This document shows positions 46,701-58,599 of a DNA stretch of 64,000 nucleotides, in pieces. Within the stretch, counting starts at the first letter, position 1. The number at the start of each line of letters is the position of its first letter. Below the pieces are notes generated by a model. It had not been told where the DNA came from. It ran no database searches and was given only the letters and a program-made list of their open reading frames with translations. Made by a program: the position numbers and the translations under genes. Origin of the DNA: Dryas octopetala (Eukaryota; Streptophyta; Magnoliopsida; Rosales; Rosaceae); contig OY992832.1 in NCBI GenBank assembly GCA_963921425.1, positions 15,412,835 through 15,476,834 on the forward strand, in the 5' to 3' direction.

Positions 46701-48828
46701 ATGGGCTCGAGCTTGGCTATCCAATGTGTTTCCTTAGTGTTCTTACTAGCATCCATTACCAAAGTTCGATCTCAGAATACGGTTTTCGATGTAACCAAAT
46801 ATGGTGCCGCTGCGAATGGAAAAACTGATTGCAGCAAGGTACGTAATGTTACCTTAAGATCGTGTTTGTCTATATTACAAATATTATATGATATACAAAT
46901 AAATTTAATGATTCAAAAATTTATACTTTTATATAAAAAAATAAACCGGTTAAAATTAAAAAGTTAAAAATGTGTTTATATGGTACCATAAAATTTTCAA
47001 CATATGGTGATGATCGAAGATGTTAAAATTTTTGGCCATTTATTTATTTGTTTATTTTGTTTTGTAGGCCTTGAGTGATGCATGGAATCAAGCTTGTCAA
47101 GCCAATGGAGGTGGTGTCGTGTTATTCCCAACAGGGACCTACTTGGTGGGCCCAGTGGTTCTAAAAGGCCTATGTAAGGGACCAATGGAGGTGATGATAC
47201 AGGGGACCCTACTGGCTCCTGCTAAATCTTCGGTTGATATCGACCATTGGATCACCTTCCAATATGTCGATCGCTTGGTGATTGGTGGAGGTGGGTCGTT
47301 AAATGGCCAAGGACCCTCTGCTTGGTCCTACAACAACTGCAGAAAAGATCCACATTGCAAGCGACTTCCTACTGTAAGTTCTTAACTTCTTAACCCTATT
47401 AGTGGTTCTCATTTTATTAATTAATTAATTGGGATCTCAAGCTCTTCTCCTTGTCTTGACTGTCATTGACTTTTAATCTAAATAGTAAATACTCTATTGG
47501 AATGTGTTTTTGAGGATTATTTTCAACCCTAAATAGAATTCTAATGGACCATTTAGAATAAAAGTCAAGAATTAACAGTCAATATAAGGAGATGAATCAA
47601 ATTCTATGGACATGATGGATGAATTTTTGTATAATCCCGTCATATACGATCTCTCTTCATATACATTTGGATCTCATTGAACCCATCATGTATAATATTT
47701 TTCTCTCACAACAAGTCTGAAATCCTCATCATATAATAATGAAGTCTTACACACAAACTTCATACATTCAATAATATATATTGTTATTAAAATAACGTGG
47801 CCAGAAAATGTTAGTCATTTTTAACCTACGCAAGTTCCTATGTGAAGAGTATTGTTTGGCAATTAATATAAGTTTACTGTACTTTTTTTTTTTTACTATA
47901 CATATGCAAATAATTAAATTTGCTAACTTTTATTGTGCATGTTTTACTATTTTTGTTGAGTCATTGAGATTTGATTACGTGACGAACGCAAACATAAAGC
48001 ACATCACATCGATGAACAGCAAGAACGTCCACATAAACCTCTTTGCATGCCATGGCATGACTCTGAGCAACATCAAAATATCAGCTCCCGGCGACAGCCC
48101 CAACACCGATGGCATCCACATCGGCGGATCGCACGATATCCAGATCATGGACTCGGTGATCTCCACAGGGGACGACTGCATTTCCTTTAGCTCAGGATCC
48201 AACAACATCAGCATTCGTGGGGTTCACTGTGGGCCCGGCCATGGGATCAGCATTGGAAGCCTTGGCAAATCTGCTGGTGAAGATATTTCGGGTTTGGACA
48301 TCAGCAACTGCACCTTTAAGGGTACCCAAAATGGAGTCAGAATCAAGACATGGGCTCCTTCTCAATCAGGCACTGTTTCACATCTTAAGTTTGAGCACAT
48401 TCGTATGGATAATGTCAACAATCCCATCATCATTGACCAGCAATATTGCCCTTCTGGTGGTTGTAATGCAATGGTAAGTATAATCCCAAGTGGGTTGCAT
48501 ATATTTCTATTAAAGATGTGCTTTACAGCGTGGCTCGTGTAGCACTAATTCTGATCGATAAAACCTATTACGTACAAGTGGGGTTAATCTCTTTGATTTT
48601 CTGCAGGAATCCTCCCAAGTTAAGATCAAAGATGTGAAGTTCAAGGACATTTGGGGCAGTTCAAGCTCAGAGGTTGCAGTTACTCTAAAATGTAGCCAAA
48701 CAAAACCTTGCGAGGAGATTGAGCTGAAGGACATCAACCTAGCATACGGAAAGGGATCAGCAACTACCTCATGTTCCAACGTAAAAGGCAAAGCTTATGG
48801 CCTACAAAAACCCCCCTCTTGCATATGA
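46701..48828 (+). CDS. Exopolygalacturonase, GH28 (tandem copy 1)
   Basis: Four exons join in phase: 46701-46838, 47068-47373, 47961-48473, 48607-48828; 392 residues. The signal peptide covers about 24 residues (MGSSLAIQCVSLVFLLASIT...), and the mature enzyme starts near QNTVFDVTKYGA. All GH28 catalytic motifs are present: NTDG at 196-199, GDDC at 218-221, GHG at 242-244 and RIK at 275-277. These carry the three catalytic aspartates and the active-site histidine. The family removes galacturonic acid residues from the ends of pectin in the cell wall. The short N-terminus and GPGHGISIGSLG context resemble pollen-type exopolygalacturonases, so pollen expression is a reasonable inference. The beta-helix turn reads VIGGGGSLNGQG where copy 2 has VIDGGGSLDGQG. 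Intron 2 is 587 bp. Confidence 0.93.
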
Positions 48829-50279
48829 TCGAACGCACTGCTATCAGCTTCTACAATTCATTTATATATCCACCCAATCTCAAATTCAAACTTGATCGAT
48901 CCATGTCTGTTGACTCTTTCGATAAGTAGGATTACTTTTTTTTGTATTGTCTCATGATCACACTGCCTATTTGTATGGTAAATAATTATTTTTGCGTTCT
49001 CATTCTCTCTCTCTCTCTCAAACGTGGTTATTTCACTATTTTTTATTCTACATGAATTATTACCATACATTGTAATTTCAACTCTCTTATATTGGATTTG
49101 ATCGAAGCTTGTAATATGTATCCAATCAGGCTCTTTTATTGAGGATCCCTTAAATAATTCTATTGAAAGGATTCATTATGGGGTCACTCTATATTGTATT
49201 TCAACGATCCAAACCGTTTATTTTGTAGTTTTCTATTTCAAAATTATCTATACAAAAATTTAGACAAATTGAAAACTATTAAGATATTTAATTTTGATCA
49301 AATAAATAGACGAATAAAATGTTTTTGATCCAAACCGTTTATTTTGTAGTTTTCTATTTCAAAATCATCTATACAAAAATTTAGACAAATTGAAAACTAT
49401 TAAGATATTTAATTTTGATCAAATAAATAGACGAATAAAATGTTTTTGATAAACAATTGAAATTATGACCATTTAATTAACGGTAAAATGGTTTCTAATT
49501 TAATTACCTAATTTTTTGCAATAACGATCTAGCTTTCAATGGAGACAAATAAATAGATGGCTCTGATCATCAAAATACAATGTGAAGTAAGCTCCACAAG
49601 AAATCTCTTAAATAAATTTATTTAAAGGATCCCTTAATAGAAGAGGCATGTATTGATCCAATTACATTATGTTTAACACATTTGGTTAAATTGCTGGAAC
49701 ATGCATATGCCTCATTTACATGGCTTGTAACTGTGGATTCATGTGGAACATTAATTGATGGTTGGTAAAGATTTGTCACGAATTCACGATTTGTTAGTTC
49801 ATATACATTAAAGGCAATTTCTGTACACATATCCCAATCCTCAAACACCTAATGCGCGCGGTGATTCTCGATCAAGCCCTCTTAGTCTCTCTTCTCTGTC
49901 GAAGGTCCATAATCCAAATCCTAACCCCCAAACCCTTAATATGTGTTTATAATCAAAACTACACCATTTAATTTGAGATCTCTATAATATAAACTCAAAA
50001 GTAAAAACCTTAATTTTAAATCTCCCTAAATTTTAAAATATGGTTTTGACCGTACAAAATGAAGAAAGAATACAAATATGGTCTTATTTTGTTCCTTTTT
50101 TTTTTTATATCTTATATTTGTTCTTTTGACGTGGTACTTTCCTTCTATCTTGTGCATTCTTATTAAATTGGGTGAAACAGATTCTCTTAATAATCCCTTA
50201 AAGAAATTTAATTAAATCATATCGAAAACACAATCCCATGGTTTTATCATATCATTAATTTCTAGCTACACAAACACCC
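48829..50279. other. Intergenic between the two exopolygalacturonases
   Basis: Contains a short CT run at 49004-49018, a MITE-like element at about 49125-49660 and AT-rich upstream sequence of copy 2. No gene seen. Confidence 0.55.
49125..49660. mobile_element. MITE with internal 121-bp tandem duplication
   Basis: The left end (ATCAGGCTCTTTTATTGAGGATCCCTTAAATAA-like) is an imperfect inverse of the right end (TTTAAAGGATCCCTTAATAGAAGAGGCATG). The inner part carries ATTGTATTTCAACGATCC on the left and its inverse ATCAAAATACAATGTGAAG on the right. 49206-49326 is repeated in tandem at 49327-49449. The internal AAACCGTTTATTTT and TTTTGATCAAATAAATAGACG segments resemble the foldback at 61771-62171, suggesting a related Mutator-like MITE. 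Confidence 0.6.
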
Positions 50280-50286
50280 TATATAA
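50280..50286 (+). promoter_or_regulatory. TATA box of exopolygalacturonase 2
   Basis: TATATAA 72 bp before the ATG, in the same ACACAAACACCCTATATAAG block as copy 1. Confidence 0.7.
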
Positions 50287-50357
50287 GAACACAGAAACAT
50301 TAACAAATATTGTACACATTTGAATTGAAGAAGAGCAAGAGCTAGTAACAAAAAACA

Positions 50358-52319
50358 ATGGGCTCGAGCTTGGCTATCCAATGTGTTTGCTTAGTGTTCT
50401 TGCTAGTATTCATTACGAAAGTTCGAGCTCAGAAAACGACTTTTGATGTGACCAAATACGGTGCCGTTGCAGATGGAAAAACTGATTGCAGCAAGGTAAT
50501 GTTATTTTAACAGTTCATCTTAGTACAAATATTGTATTTGTATGATTATACACAGATTTAATGGTTATTTATTTATTAGATTTATTTTGTTTTGTAGGCC
50601 TTGAGTGACGCATGGAAGCAAGCTTGTCAAGCCAATGGAGGTGGTGTTGTGCTATTCCCAACAGGGACCTACTTGGTGGGCCCAGTGGTTCTAAAAGGCC
50701 TATGCAAGGGATCCACTGGGTTGAAGATACAGGGTACCCTAAAGGCTCCTGCATCGGCTGATATTGACCATTGGATCACCTTCCAATACGTGGATCAGTT
50801 GGTGATTGATGGGGGTGGGTCGTTGGATGGCCAAGGACCCTCTGCTTGGCCCCATAATAATTGCAAAGTGGATCCACATTGCAAGATACTTCCAGCTGTA
50901 AGTTTTTCATTGCACTGTATTGGTTCTATAAATCATAATGAACGATGAACTCATCTAATAACTTTTACATGCATTATATTAAAATGATATGGTCAGAAAT
51001 GATCGTCGTTTTAGAACCTACGAAAATTTTCATGTGAAGATTATTATTTATTTGTTCAGACATATATAATATGGAAATATGATTGTTAATGCTTGGTATA
51101 TTTCATTATTTTTTTCCAGTCATTGAGATTGGATTTCGTGAACAATTCAAACATAAACCACATAACATCGATCGACAGCAAGAGCTTGCACATCAACCTC
51201 TTCGCATGCCATGCCATAACCCTCAGCAACATCAACATATCGGCTCCCGGCGACAGCCCCAACACCGACGGAATCCACATCGGCGGATCGCGTGACATCA
51301 GGATCGTGGACTCGGTGATCTCCACAGGGGACGACTGCATCTCCTTCAGCTCAGGGTCCCACAACATCAGCATTCGTGGCGTCCACTGTGGCCCTGGCCA
51401 TGGAATCAGCATTGGAAGCCTTGGCAAAACTGCTAATGATGATGTCTCAGTTATAGACATTAGAAACTGCACCTTTAAAGGGACTCAGAATGGGGTCAGA
51501 ATCAAGACATGGGCTCCCTCTAATCCAGGCACTGTTTCTCATCTTAAGTTTCAGCACATTCAGATGGATAATGTCAACAACCCCATCATCATTGATCAAC
51601 AATATTGCCCTTCTGGTGGCTGTAGTGAAAAGGTAAGCATATACCTATGATTTCTATATGTGCTTAATTTGTATTTGCTTCTTTCATTCTTGGGTTATAA
51701 TTAAGTTCATGAATGTGCTAAAAAGTGTTTAAGAATTCAACAGAGAATCTGAATCCAACTTTGTGTTACATATATAGAGTTATTTCTCTTTATCATTCAA
51801 ATTACAATCTGACACGTGTACATAAATAACTTATTAGAAGGAAAAAATAATTATACTATATATGAAACTTGACCTAAATCATCAAATCATTAGTGGTATC
51901 AATTGCAATACAACTTTTTGGACCATATATATGTGTGGACTACATCTCGATCTAATAAAAATGTGTTTAATAATGTAGATCGCATCTCTATTAAAGACGC
52001 GTTTTACAATGTATCTTGTGTAGCGTTACTCCGATCGAATGCCATAAAACCTATTACAAATGGGGCCGGTTAATCGATCTCTTTCATTTTTCTGCAGGAT
52101 TCCTCCAATGTTCATATTACAGATGTGAAGTTCAATGACATTTGGGGCAGTTCAAGCTCAGAAGCAGCAGTTCTTCTGAAATGTAGCAAAACAACACCTT
52201 GCGAGGAGATTGAGCTGAGGGACATCAACCTTACATACGGAAAAGGATCAGCAACTTCCTCCTGTTCGAACGTAAAAGGCAAAGCTTATGGCGTACAAAA
52301 ACCCTCCTCTTGCATCTGA
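50358..52319 (+). CDS. Exopolygalacturonase, GH28 (tandem copy 2)
   Basis: Four exons join in phase: 50358-50495, 50598-50897, 51120-51632, 52098-52319; 390 residues. It has the same exon structure as copy 1 with identical lengths for exons 1, 3 and 4; exon 2 is two codons shorter. The signal peptide is followed by QKTTFDVTKYGAVADGKTDC. Catalytic motifs are intact: NTDG at 194-197, GDDC at 216-219, GHG at 240-242, RIK at 273-275. The C-terminal cysteines and the SSCI ending match copy 1. Predicted function is the same (exo-acting pectin hydrolysis in the apoplast). Introns 1 and 2 are much shorter than in copy 1 (102 and 222 bp). The pair arose by tandem duplication including the promoter. 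Confidence 0.93.
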
Positions 52320-53065
52320 TCGAAAGCACTGCTAGCTAGCAGCTGCTACAATATATTTACATATATATATATTTATATATCCACCCAAACTCAAACTCGG
52401 CATAATACAAATAGATAAATTTAATATAGATCTAAAATATATGTTAAGTCTATTTTTGGGGTTGGTCTGGGTCTAAGTTTTTATTGATCCAAGTCTGTTT
52501 ACTATTTCGACAAGTAGCTAGGACTACTTTCTTGTATTGCCTCATGACTCAGCCTGTTTGTAGGGAGATAACTATATTTGCATTCTCATTCTCCCCTTGA
52601 GGTGGACAATAAAGGAAACAAATTTGAGCTATTAATTACTAGATTTGGTGCACTTGATGATTTTATAGTTTTGAAATTGATTCAGAAATTGAACTTCTAC
52701 CGCCGCACCAATAAGTACAGTCTTAATTATATGCAATTTATGAGCCTAAAACTTGTGAGCTAAATTTTAAATTGTAAGTTTTAAAATGACAATTTTACTC
52801 CCTAAAATAATCAACCCTAAATTGTAAGCTCTAAACTTCTCAAATCCTACACTAATAAAACCGAATAACCTCTGATAAACCTTATAAAAATTAAAAGGAA
52901 CTAAAAATAATTAAAATGAAAACTGTAATTGTCTGCAAGGGTGAAAAATGAATAGAAAAGAAACCAGAAATTATGAAAGAGTTTGAGTCACACTTGGAAC
53001 TAAGTTTCCAGTAACTTAAATACTTAATTAGTACTTTTGAAATCTATATGGACATATAAAATTAC
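52320..53065. other. Downstream of exopolygalacturonase 2, no gene seen
   Basis: AT-rich. A (TA)n stretch lies at about 52360-52380. 52484-52590 is partly similar to the 3' flank of copy 1 (GACAAGTAGCTAGGACTAC, CATTCTCATTCTC), so the duplication extends past the stop codon. Confidence 0.5.
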
Positions 53066-53366
53066 AGTAATGCTATACTTACAACATTTTTATACTATAA
53101 TTTTATACCACTTTACATGGTATTTATATATTAGACAATAAAAAATAAAATAAAACCTAAAAAAAAATAAATACTCTATCTAGTAATGACACATAAGGTA
53201 AGATATAAATGTGAGAAAAAATGACATTCATACATTGGACACTAAAAATTAAAAAATAAAATCTAAAAAAGAAAAAGGAAATACCCTTCCAATAAAGTAA
53301 TGACACATCAGGTAAGATACAAATATGAAAAAAAAAAAAAAAAATGTAGGAGAAATAGCATTATTG
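53066..53366. mobile_element. Rearranged MITE copy of the 39737 family
   Basis: It begins GTAATGCTATACTTACAACA and ends near GAGAAATAGCATTA. The core (ACATTGGACACTAAAA... ACCTAAAAAA... AATGACACATAAGGTA) is present twice, so this copy is internally duplicated. Confidence 0.55.
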
Positions 53367-53379
53367 ACATAATTATTGA

Positions 53380-53600
53380 AGGCAAATGCGGTGGCAGATA
53401 TTCTTGCATGGAAACTTGTTTATACTATCAGATATCTGTACACTTCTACAAACATGTCTATAGAGAAGCAAATGCAGTGGCAGATATTCTTGCATCGATC
53501 GGACATTCCTTACAAAATACTACTATATGCCTAGCTTGGGTCATTTCCAACTATGGTCTTATTACAATTGTACTATGATCGTATTTCTACTGGTACTGTG
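53380..53600 (+). pseudogene. RNase H-like fragment, probably from a non-LTR retroelement
   Basis: About 53430-53578 reads YKHVYREANAVADILASIGH followed by ...LITIVLYYDRIS. REAN.VAD.LA.(L/I)G is the signature near the end of plant RNase H-like (RVT_3) domains, found in LINE-type elements and their relatives. Only the last 50-60 residues are visible, and the frame is broken downstream. GCGGTGGCAGATATTCTTGC at 53389 is repeated almost exactly at 53472. Confidence 0.5.
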
Positions 53601-54940
53601 AGATATATGGTGTATAAATTCAGTTCAAGAAAACAAAAAAATACTGAGAGTTTAGCCATAAACAGAAAGCCCAAGTATGTGGCCGAACTCGAAAAAATGA
53701 AGGTTCGCACTAAATACTATGGCAAACGATCAGGTCCTTGGAATGCTGGGCCCAAAGATAATACTTGGCATGTAAGTTATAAGAGTCCGAATAATTTTAG
53801 ATTCCAACCCAAAAGTGTAGTTGATCATAGATTCAAATTCATGACTTTTTTTTAAAAAAAAATTTTGATTTAGGCCCATTTCTTATTTTTTATATGTATT
53901 TTGCTCTTGAGTTAAATAACGGAAATAAAGTGGAAATTTATAATTAATATGCATGATGCATTTATTACTCCAAAAAGTCAGAGAATATTAAAGCATTCAT
54001 TTTTTTTTTTTGGGTTATAAATATGAGACAAACGAATTAACCTCCCAACTGCGAGCCCAAAAAGCGCGACGCTCAAGAACAAGCGTTGCCATGGGATGAA
54101 GAAACAGCAACCCCTTGACTAACCATCTTGAGGAGAAAAGGAATCCGACAATTGGCCATTATATTGACAATATTAAAGCATTCATTCTCCATAGTGAAAA
54201 ACCCGAAATTGTTAATTCGAAAGAGTTCATTCATAAAGTTCCATCAGACCAAACGAATAATCGCGCGCGTGCACGCACATATATGTAGTTGTAGAAGTTA
54301 ATTAATTAGAAGCTGTATATAAACTATTAGACATTATTCAATGCTCGGTGTATGAATACTGAATAGAAGGAGAGATAGAGAAGGCCAACAGAGTGAAGAA
54401 ACTAGCTAGTAGGGAGTAAGTCGGCCTGGAAGGTTTTGAGTACTCAGATATATATATACAGTTTTGGATACATGTATTGAATGACGTGGCATGTCCATCT
54501 CAGCATGTGGTACCAAACCAAAAGACCATACTTTTCTGGTAAACATAGTACTCGATCACGTACATAGTTAACATACGAGGACTTTAATGATCAAGCTGCA
54601 AATATATACATTTTACTAATAAAAATAATAGCATTTCTCCAATTGTGGTTTGGAAATAAGGGCTTGGATCATTGTCTACTACAAAATTGGACAAATTGAA
54701 CACATTACACATGCATATCGATATGCATGGGGGTTTTCTAGTAGATCGATATCCCACCACTCAAGGCGGTGCCAACGACATCTAACTAATCATGCAGTTC
54801 ATGTTATACATGTTTATCTATAAATAATGGCCAACTTCCTTCATTTTCATATTCCAAACTTAAAAAAACAAAAACGAAAATATTATTTGATTTAATTTCA
54901 TACGTATTTTAGAACCAAGCAGAGAGAGAGAGAGTTTCTG
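53601..54940. other. Intergenic; poly-T-headed segment and upstream of the desaturase relic
   Basis: 53600-53860 is open but unrecognised. A T run at 53999-54010 is followed by GC-richer sequence to about 54170, perhaps the reversed tail of a retroposon. A CATG-rich stretch follows with an AGAGAGAGAGAG run at 54922-54935 just before the desaturase relic. Confidence 0.4.
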
Positions 54941-56757
54941 ATGAAGTCGGACGAGTGGGTTTTACTGGACCTATTCATAGCGGGTGAGATACTGAGTGCA
55001 CATTGCCTTTGCGTATTGGCGCCGTTTCATTGCAACTGGGGTGCGTTTTGGGTGGCCACGTACCGCACTGCATATTGTGACGATTTTAGGAGTGACTCTT
55101 TGAAGCTTCCAAAATGGCTTCAGTACTTGTTTGCCTATTGCGAGGTTCTCTCACTTCAGGTATATATACAATAATTTTCAATATATATATATATATATGT
55201 GTGTGTGAAATTTAATTGATTGCGATCGAGAATCACATTTTAATGGCCGGGTTGATCCAGATCTTCTGGAGATTTATTTATGTCTAAAATTTTGTTGTTT
55301 TAAATTACCATTTCAATTTAAGTACAAAATTATAAACTCTAAATTGAAGACGCTTAGTTTTTAAACTCCAAAACGAGATCATTTTGAGCGTAAATATATA
55401 TCAGCACAAAAAATATGAGTCGAGTATTTCACTTCCATTTAAATATAAGTTTTACTTCAGCTTGTTAATTAGGTTACATTTGTGGTTTTGTATATATTAA
55501 TAATCAGTTTTTTGTGAGAATAATGCATGTTTGTGCATGCCTAATTATAGATTGTTTTGGGTTGTAGGGTAGTCCAATTGATTAATTGGGTGAGCACACC
55601 GATAACATCATCAGTTCACAGCCCCATTAAAGGTTTCTGGTTCAGTTACATGGGTTGGCTCCTTGATAACCGTTCTCGATTTGAGCAAGTAAAAAAACTT
55701 AAAAACACTCAACCGATCTCTTATATCCCTAGCTATGTTTCGTTGTGTGTGTGTTTTTTTTTTTTTTACCACACTTATTTCGTTGAATTTTAAATGAGAA
55801 ATTTGCAGTACGGCCGTGGGCTAAAGAACGTTGAAGATTTGGAAAAGCATGGTTCTATAAGTTTCTTCATCGTACTCACCTTCTACATTCAGTTGTAGTA
55901 CTCCCTGGAAGTTTACTATATGATGTGGGTGGACTTCCTTTCTTGGCTTGGGGATTGGTGAGATAGCATATATACTACTGTTTTTCTTCTTCTTGCTTTT
56001 AAAGAATTATTAATTATGGCGCATGCATGATATTCTAACCAAAAGTGGTATAGATCGACCTATACCTTCTGATTGATGTACGTAAGTGGTAAACCAAATA
56101 TGCATGCATGAATTCGGTTAATTAGTAAATGGATAATTAAAGTTGGTAAAAGTTGTTGGTGCAGGAGTGAGGGCGGTATTTCCTCTTCATCAGAATTTAT
56201 ACCATTACGATTATATATATAAAATAATTATTCTCTGATATGATATATCCTTACTTTTCAAAATAAAGACTCCTTATATATTAAAGAATTATTAAAGATC
56301 TTTAAGTTTAAATCCTTATCGTTGCAGGGGGTGAGGGCGGCATTTGTTTTCCACATCACAATGCTAGTAAATACAAGCATAGAACACGGGTGATATGTCT
56401 AGAAACAATTGGTATTGTAGCTATTCAACATTCTACTATATATATTTCTTCACTGATAAATGAAAATCGGTATGTATTAAATGTTCTATGGATATAATCG
56501 ATCTATATGTATATTCAACTATGTACGTAGGTGGTTGGGAATACTTGGATTTGGAGATGGTTGGCATAATAATCACCATGCATGCTTTTGAGTACTCAGC
56601 TCAACATGGCTTGGAATTATGGCAGATCGATTTTACTTGGTACGTAATAAGATTTCTTCAGACGATTGGATTGGCAACAAATGTGAAAACCCCAATGGAA
56701 ACTCAGAAACAACAGAAAGCTTTAAATAGTGGAATATTCATGGCTCCTCTGAATTAG
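54941..56757 (+). pseudogene. Delta-9 acyl-lipid/acyl-CoA desaturase (ADS-type), decayed
   Basis: Pieces follow the family order. 54941-55159 encodes ...LAPFHCNWGAFWVA... LKLPKWLQYLFAYCEVLSLQ. 55568-55690 encodes ...HSPIKGFWFSYMGWLLDN. 55809-55958 encodes GLKNVEDLEK... WFYKFLHRTHLLHS... GGLPFLAWG. 56326-56420 encodes GVRAAFVFHITMLVN... NTGDMSRN. 56530-56757 encodes GDGWHNNHHAFEYSAQHGLE... WYVIRFLQTIGLATNVK. Family members insert a cis double bond using three histidine boxes. Here the first box (HRNLSH type) is deleted. The second is destroyed by indels, with a stop after SPID. Exon 3 has a 1-bp frameshift, and the exon 4 start is duplicated (56161 and 56326). Only the third box, HNNHH, survives, so the gene is non-functional. 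Confidence 0.85.
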
Positions 56758-56869
56758 GCTTTGAACATTTGGTTTGTTATATGATGGAAAACTATAAATT
56801 AATTACTAGCTTTAAATTCGGTATGCTTTCTTGATGTGGTTAATATATACATGCAGTGTGTATTTTAGG

Positions 56870-56953
56870 ACCAACTTGATATTATTAGGACCTAAAATAA
56901 TTATAGAATTAGGACCAACTTGATATTATTAGGACCTAAAATAATTATAGAAT
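56870..56953. repeat. 43-bp tandem duplication
   Basis: The unit starting AGGACCAACTTGATATTATT and ending ATAATTATAGAAT occurs twice in a row, just downstream of the desaturase relic. Confidence 0.85.
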
Positions 56954-57676
56954 AATCAGCTGCATGTGAACTAAAACAATTGAGTAATCAATAAATTTTA
57001 ATGTCAAAAGTATTGTGTTGTAGTGTATAACAAACAACTAACTAACTTAATTTGTTAAAAACTCAATTCACTCCATTTCCATAATTCCAATTGTCCTCTC
57101 CACCAACTTGGGAAAAATTATAGGATATAACTAATATACCGTTACGTGATATAATCAATCCTACGTGTAAGGGTATTATTGGACGATGTGTTTATATTAA
57201 TAGAGTATAGTATTAATAATATTCACTCATATTATAACACATAAACTAGTTATATTATGACCATTAATGCATTGTCCTTTCTGTTTTTTTTTTTTTTATC
57301 TGAAAGTGTACACAATCATAATCCCATTCAATCACAAAACGACAAGCTTACAAATCTAAATTAGAACGACACCTATTCAACTTCGCTTAACACATGCGAA
57401 CATTCCAAGAGCCACATGCTAAACAATCACTGCCCACCATACACCGAATAAGAGGAGGAGGAAGAGAAACACCGTCCCGTCACAATGAGTTTGATTCCAT
57501 GCATAGGATTGTTGAATAGCGAAAGGATCGAGGGCTATTGGGTGAGACTTACAGAAAATGAAAAATGTCCCGATGAGAAGCTAAAGGCCCTGTATGGTGA
57601 ATTTGGGGGTTTAGAATGAGTATAAGGTTTCATTATCATGCTCAGTAAGTACACACACACATATTAATATATATAT
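56954..57676. other. Intergenic, no gene seen
   Basis: AT-rich. A T run at 57285-57298 is followed by GC-richer sequence to about 57600, resembling a reversed retroposon tail, without further proof. Confidence 0.45.
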
Positions 57677-58164
57677 GGCTTATTTACACCATTGCCCCCT
57701 GTAAGATACACTTTTTTTCACTTTGCCCCCTGAAACTTAAATCCTCTCAGTTTGCCACATGAACTTCACAAAGTTATTGCAAAAGACCCTATGCCGTTAA
57801 CTCTGTCAATTTTTCCGTTAAAATAGCTGACGTAACACCTATATGGCATGAGTGAGACCCTTTTTTAGTTATGTAAAATCCATGTGGACAAAAAAAATAA
57901 TTTTTAAACTAAAAATAATAAGATCCATGTCAATTTTTTATAATTTTGCTTGTCTACATGGATCTTACATAACTAAAAAAGGGTCTCACTCATGCCATAT
58001 AGGTGTCATGTCAGCTATTTTAACGGAAAAATTGACAGAGTTAACGGCATAGGGTCTTTTGAAACAACTTTGTGAAGTTCAGGTGGCAAACTGAGAGGAT
58101 TTAAGTTTCAGGGGGCAAAGTGAAAAAAAGTGTATCTTACAGGGGGCAATAGTGTGAATAAGCC
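57677..58164. mobile_element. Long-arm foldback MITE (GGCTTATT termini)
   Basis: Starts GGCTTATTTACACCATTGCC and ends GGCAATAGTGTGAATAAGCC; the two halves are near-perfect inverses for about 225 bp each, meeting near 57905-57950. Flanks are TA repeats on both sides, hiding the exact target duplication (TATATATAT-like). Mutator-type MITEs often have this structure. No coding capacity. Confidence 0.85.
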
Positions 58165-58530
58165 TATATATATATATATGATTATTGTACTTGTTTTGCT
58201 TTTTCGGATATATGAGATACCATGAAGAGAAACTTGGGCCTTTTGGGATTTGCAATTCTCATTATTTGATAAAAAATTTATGGTGAAAACTATTTAAAAC
58301 CCCCAAGTTTGAACTTGGTTATTTATAAACCTTCATCCTTAATAAAACTATTTTCCAACCCCTTATTGGACATTTAATCTCTCCCAAAACCCCCTAGTCA
58401 ACTAATAGTTTGACCCATATTTTTTTAATGTTCCAGTTTTACCCTTTTTTAATTTATCCCATTGATTATAACACAATAGGGGTTAGAATCACTCAACTCA
58501 GACTCTCTCTCTGTCTCTTTGAGTTCTGTA

Positions 58531-58532
<2 letters not shown>

Positions 58533-58597
<65 letters not shown>
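58533..58597. repeat. (CT)n microsatellite
   Basis: About 32 CT units. S/L- or R/E-rich open frames across it are artefacts. Confidence 0.95.

Positions 58598-58599
<2 letters not shown>

Noticed and set aside
47975..48214. Minus-strand open frame over exopolygalacturonase exon 3 (and the same at 51086-51472)
   Set aside because: Antisense shadow of a well-supported exon; appears in both tandem copies only because the exons are alike.
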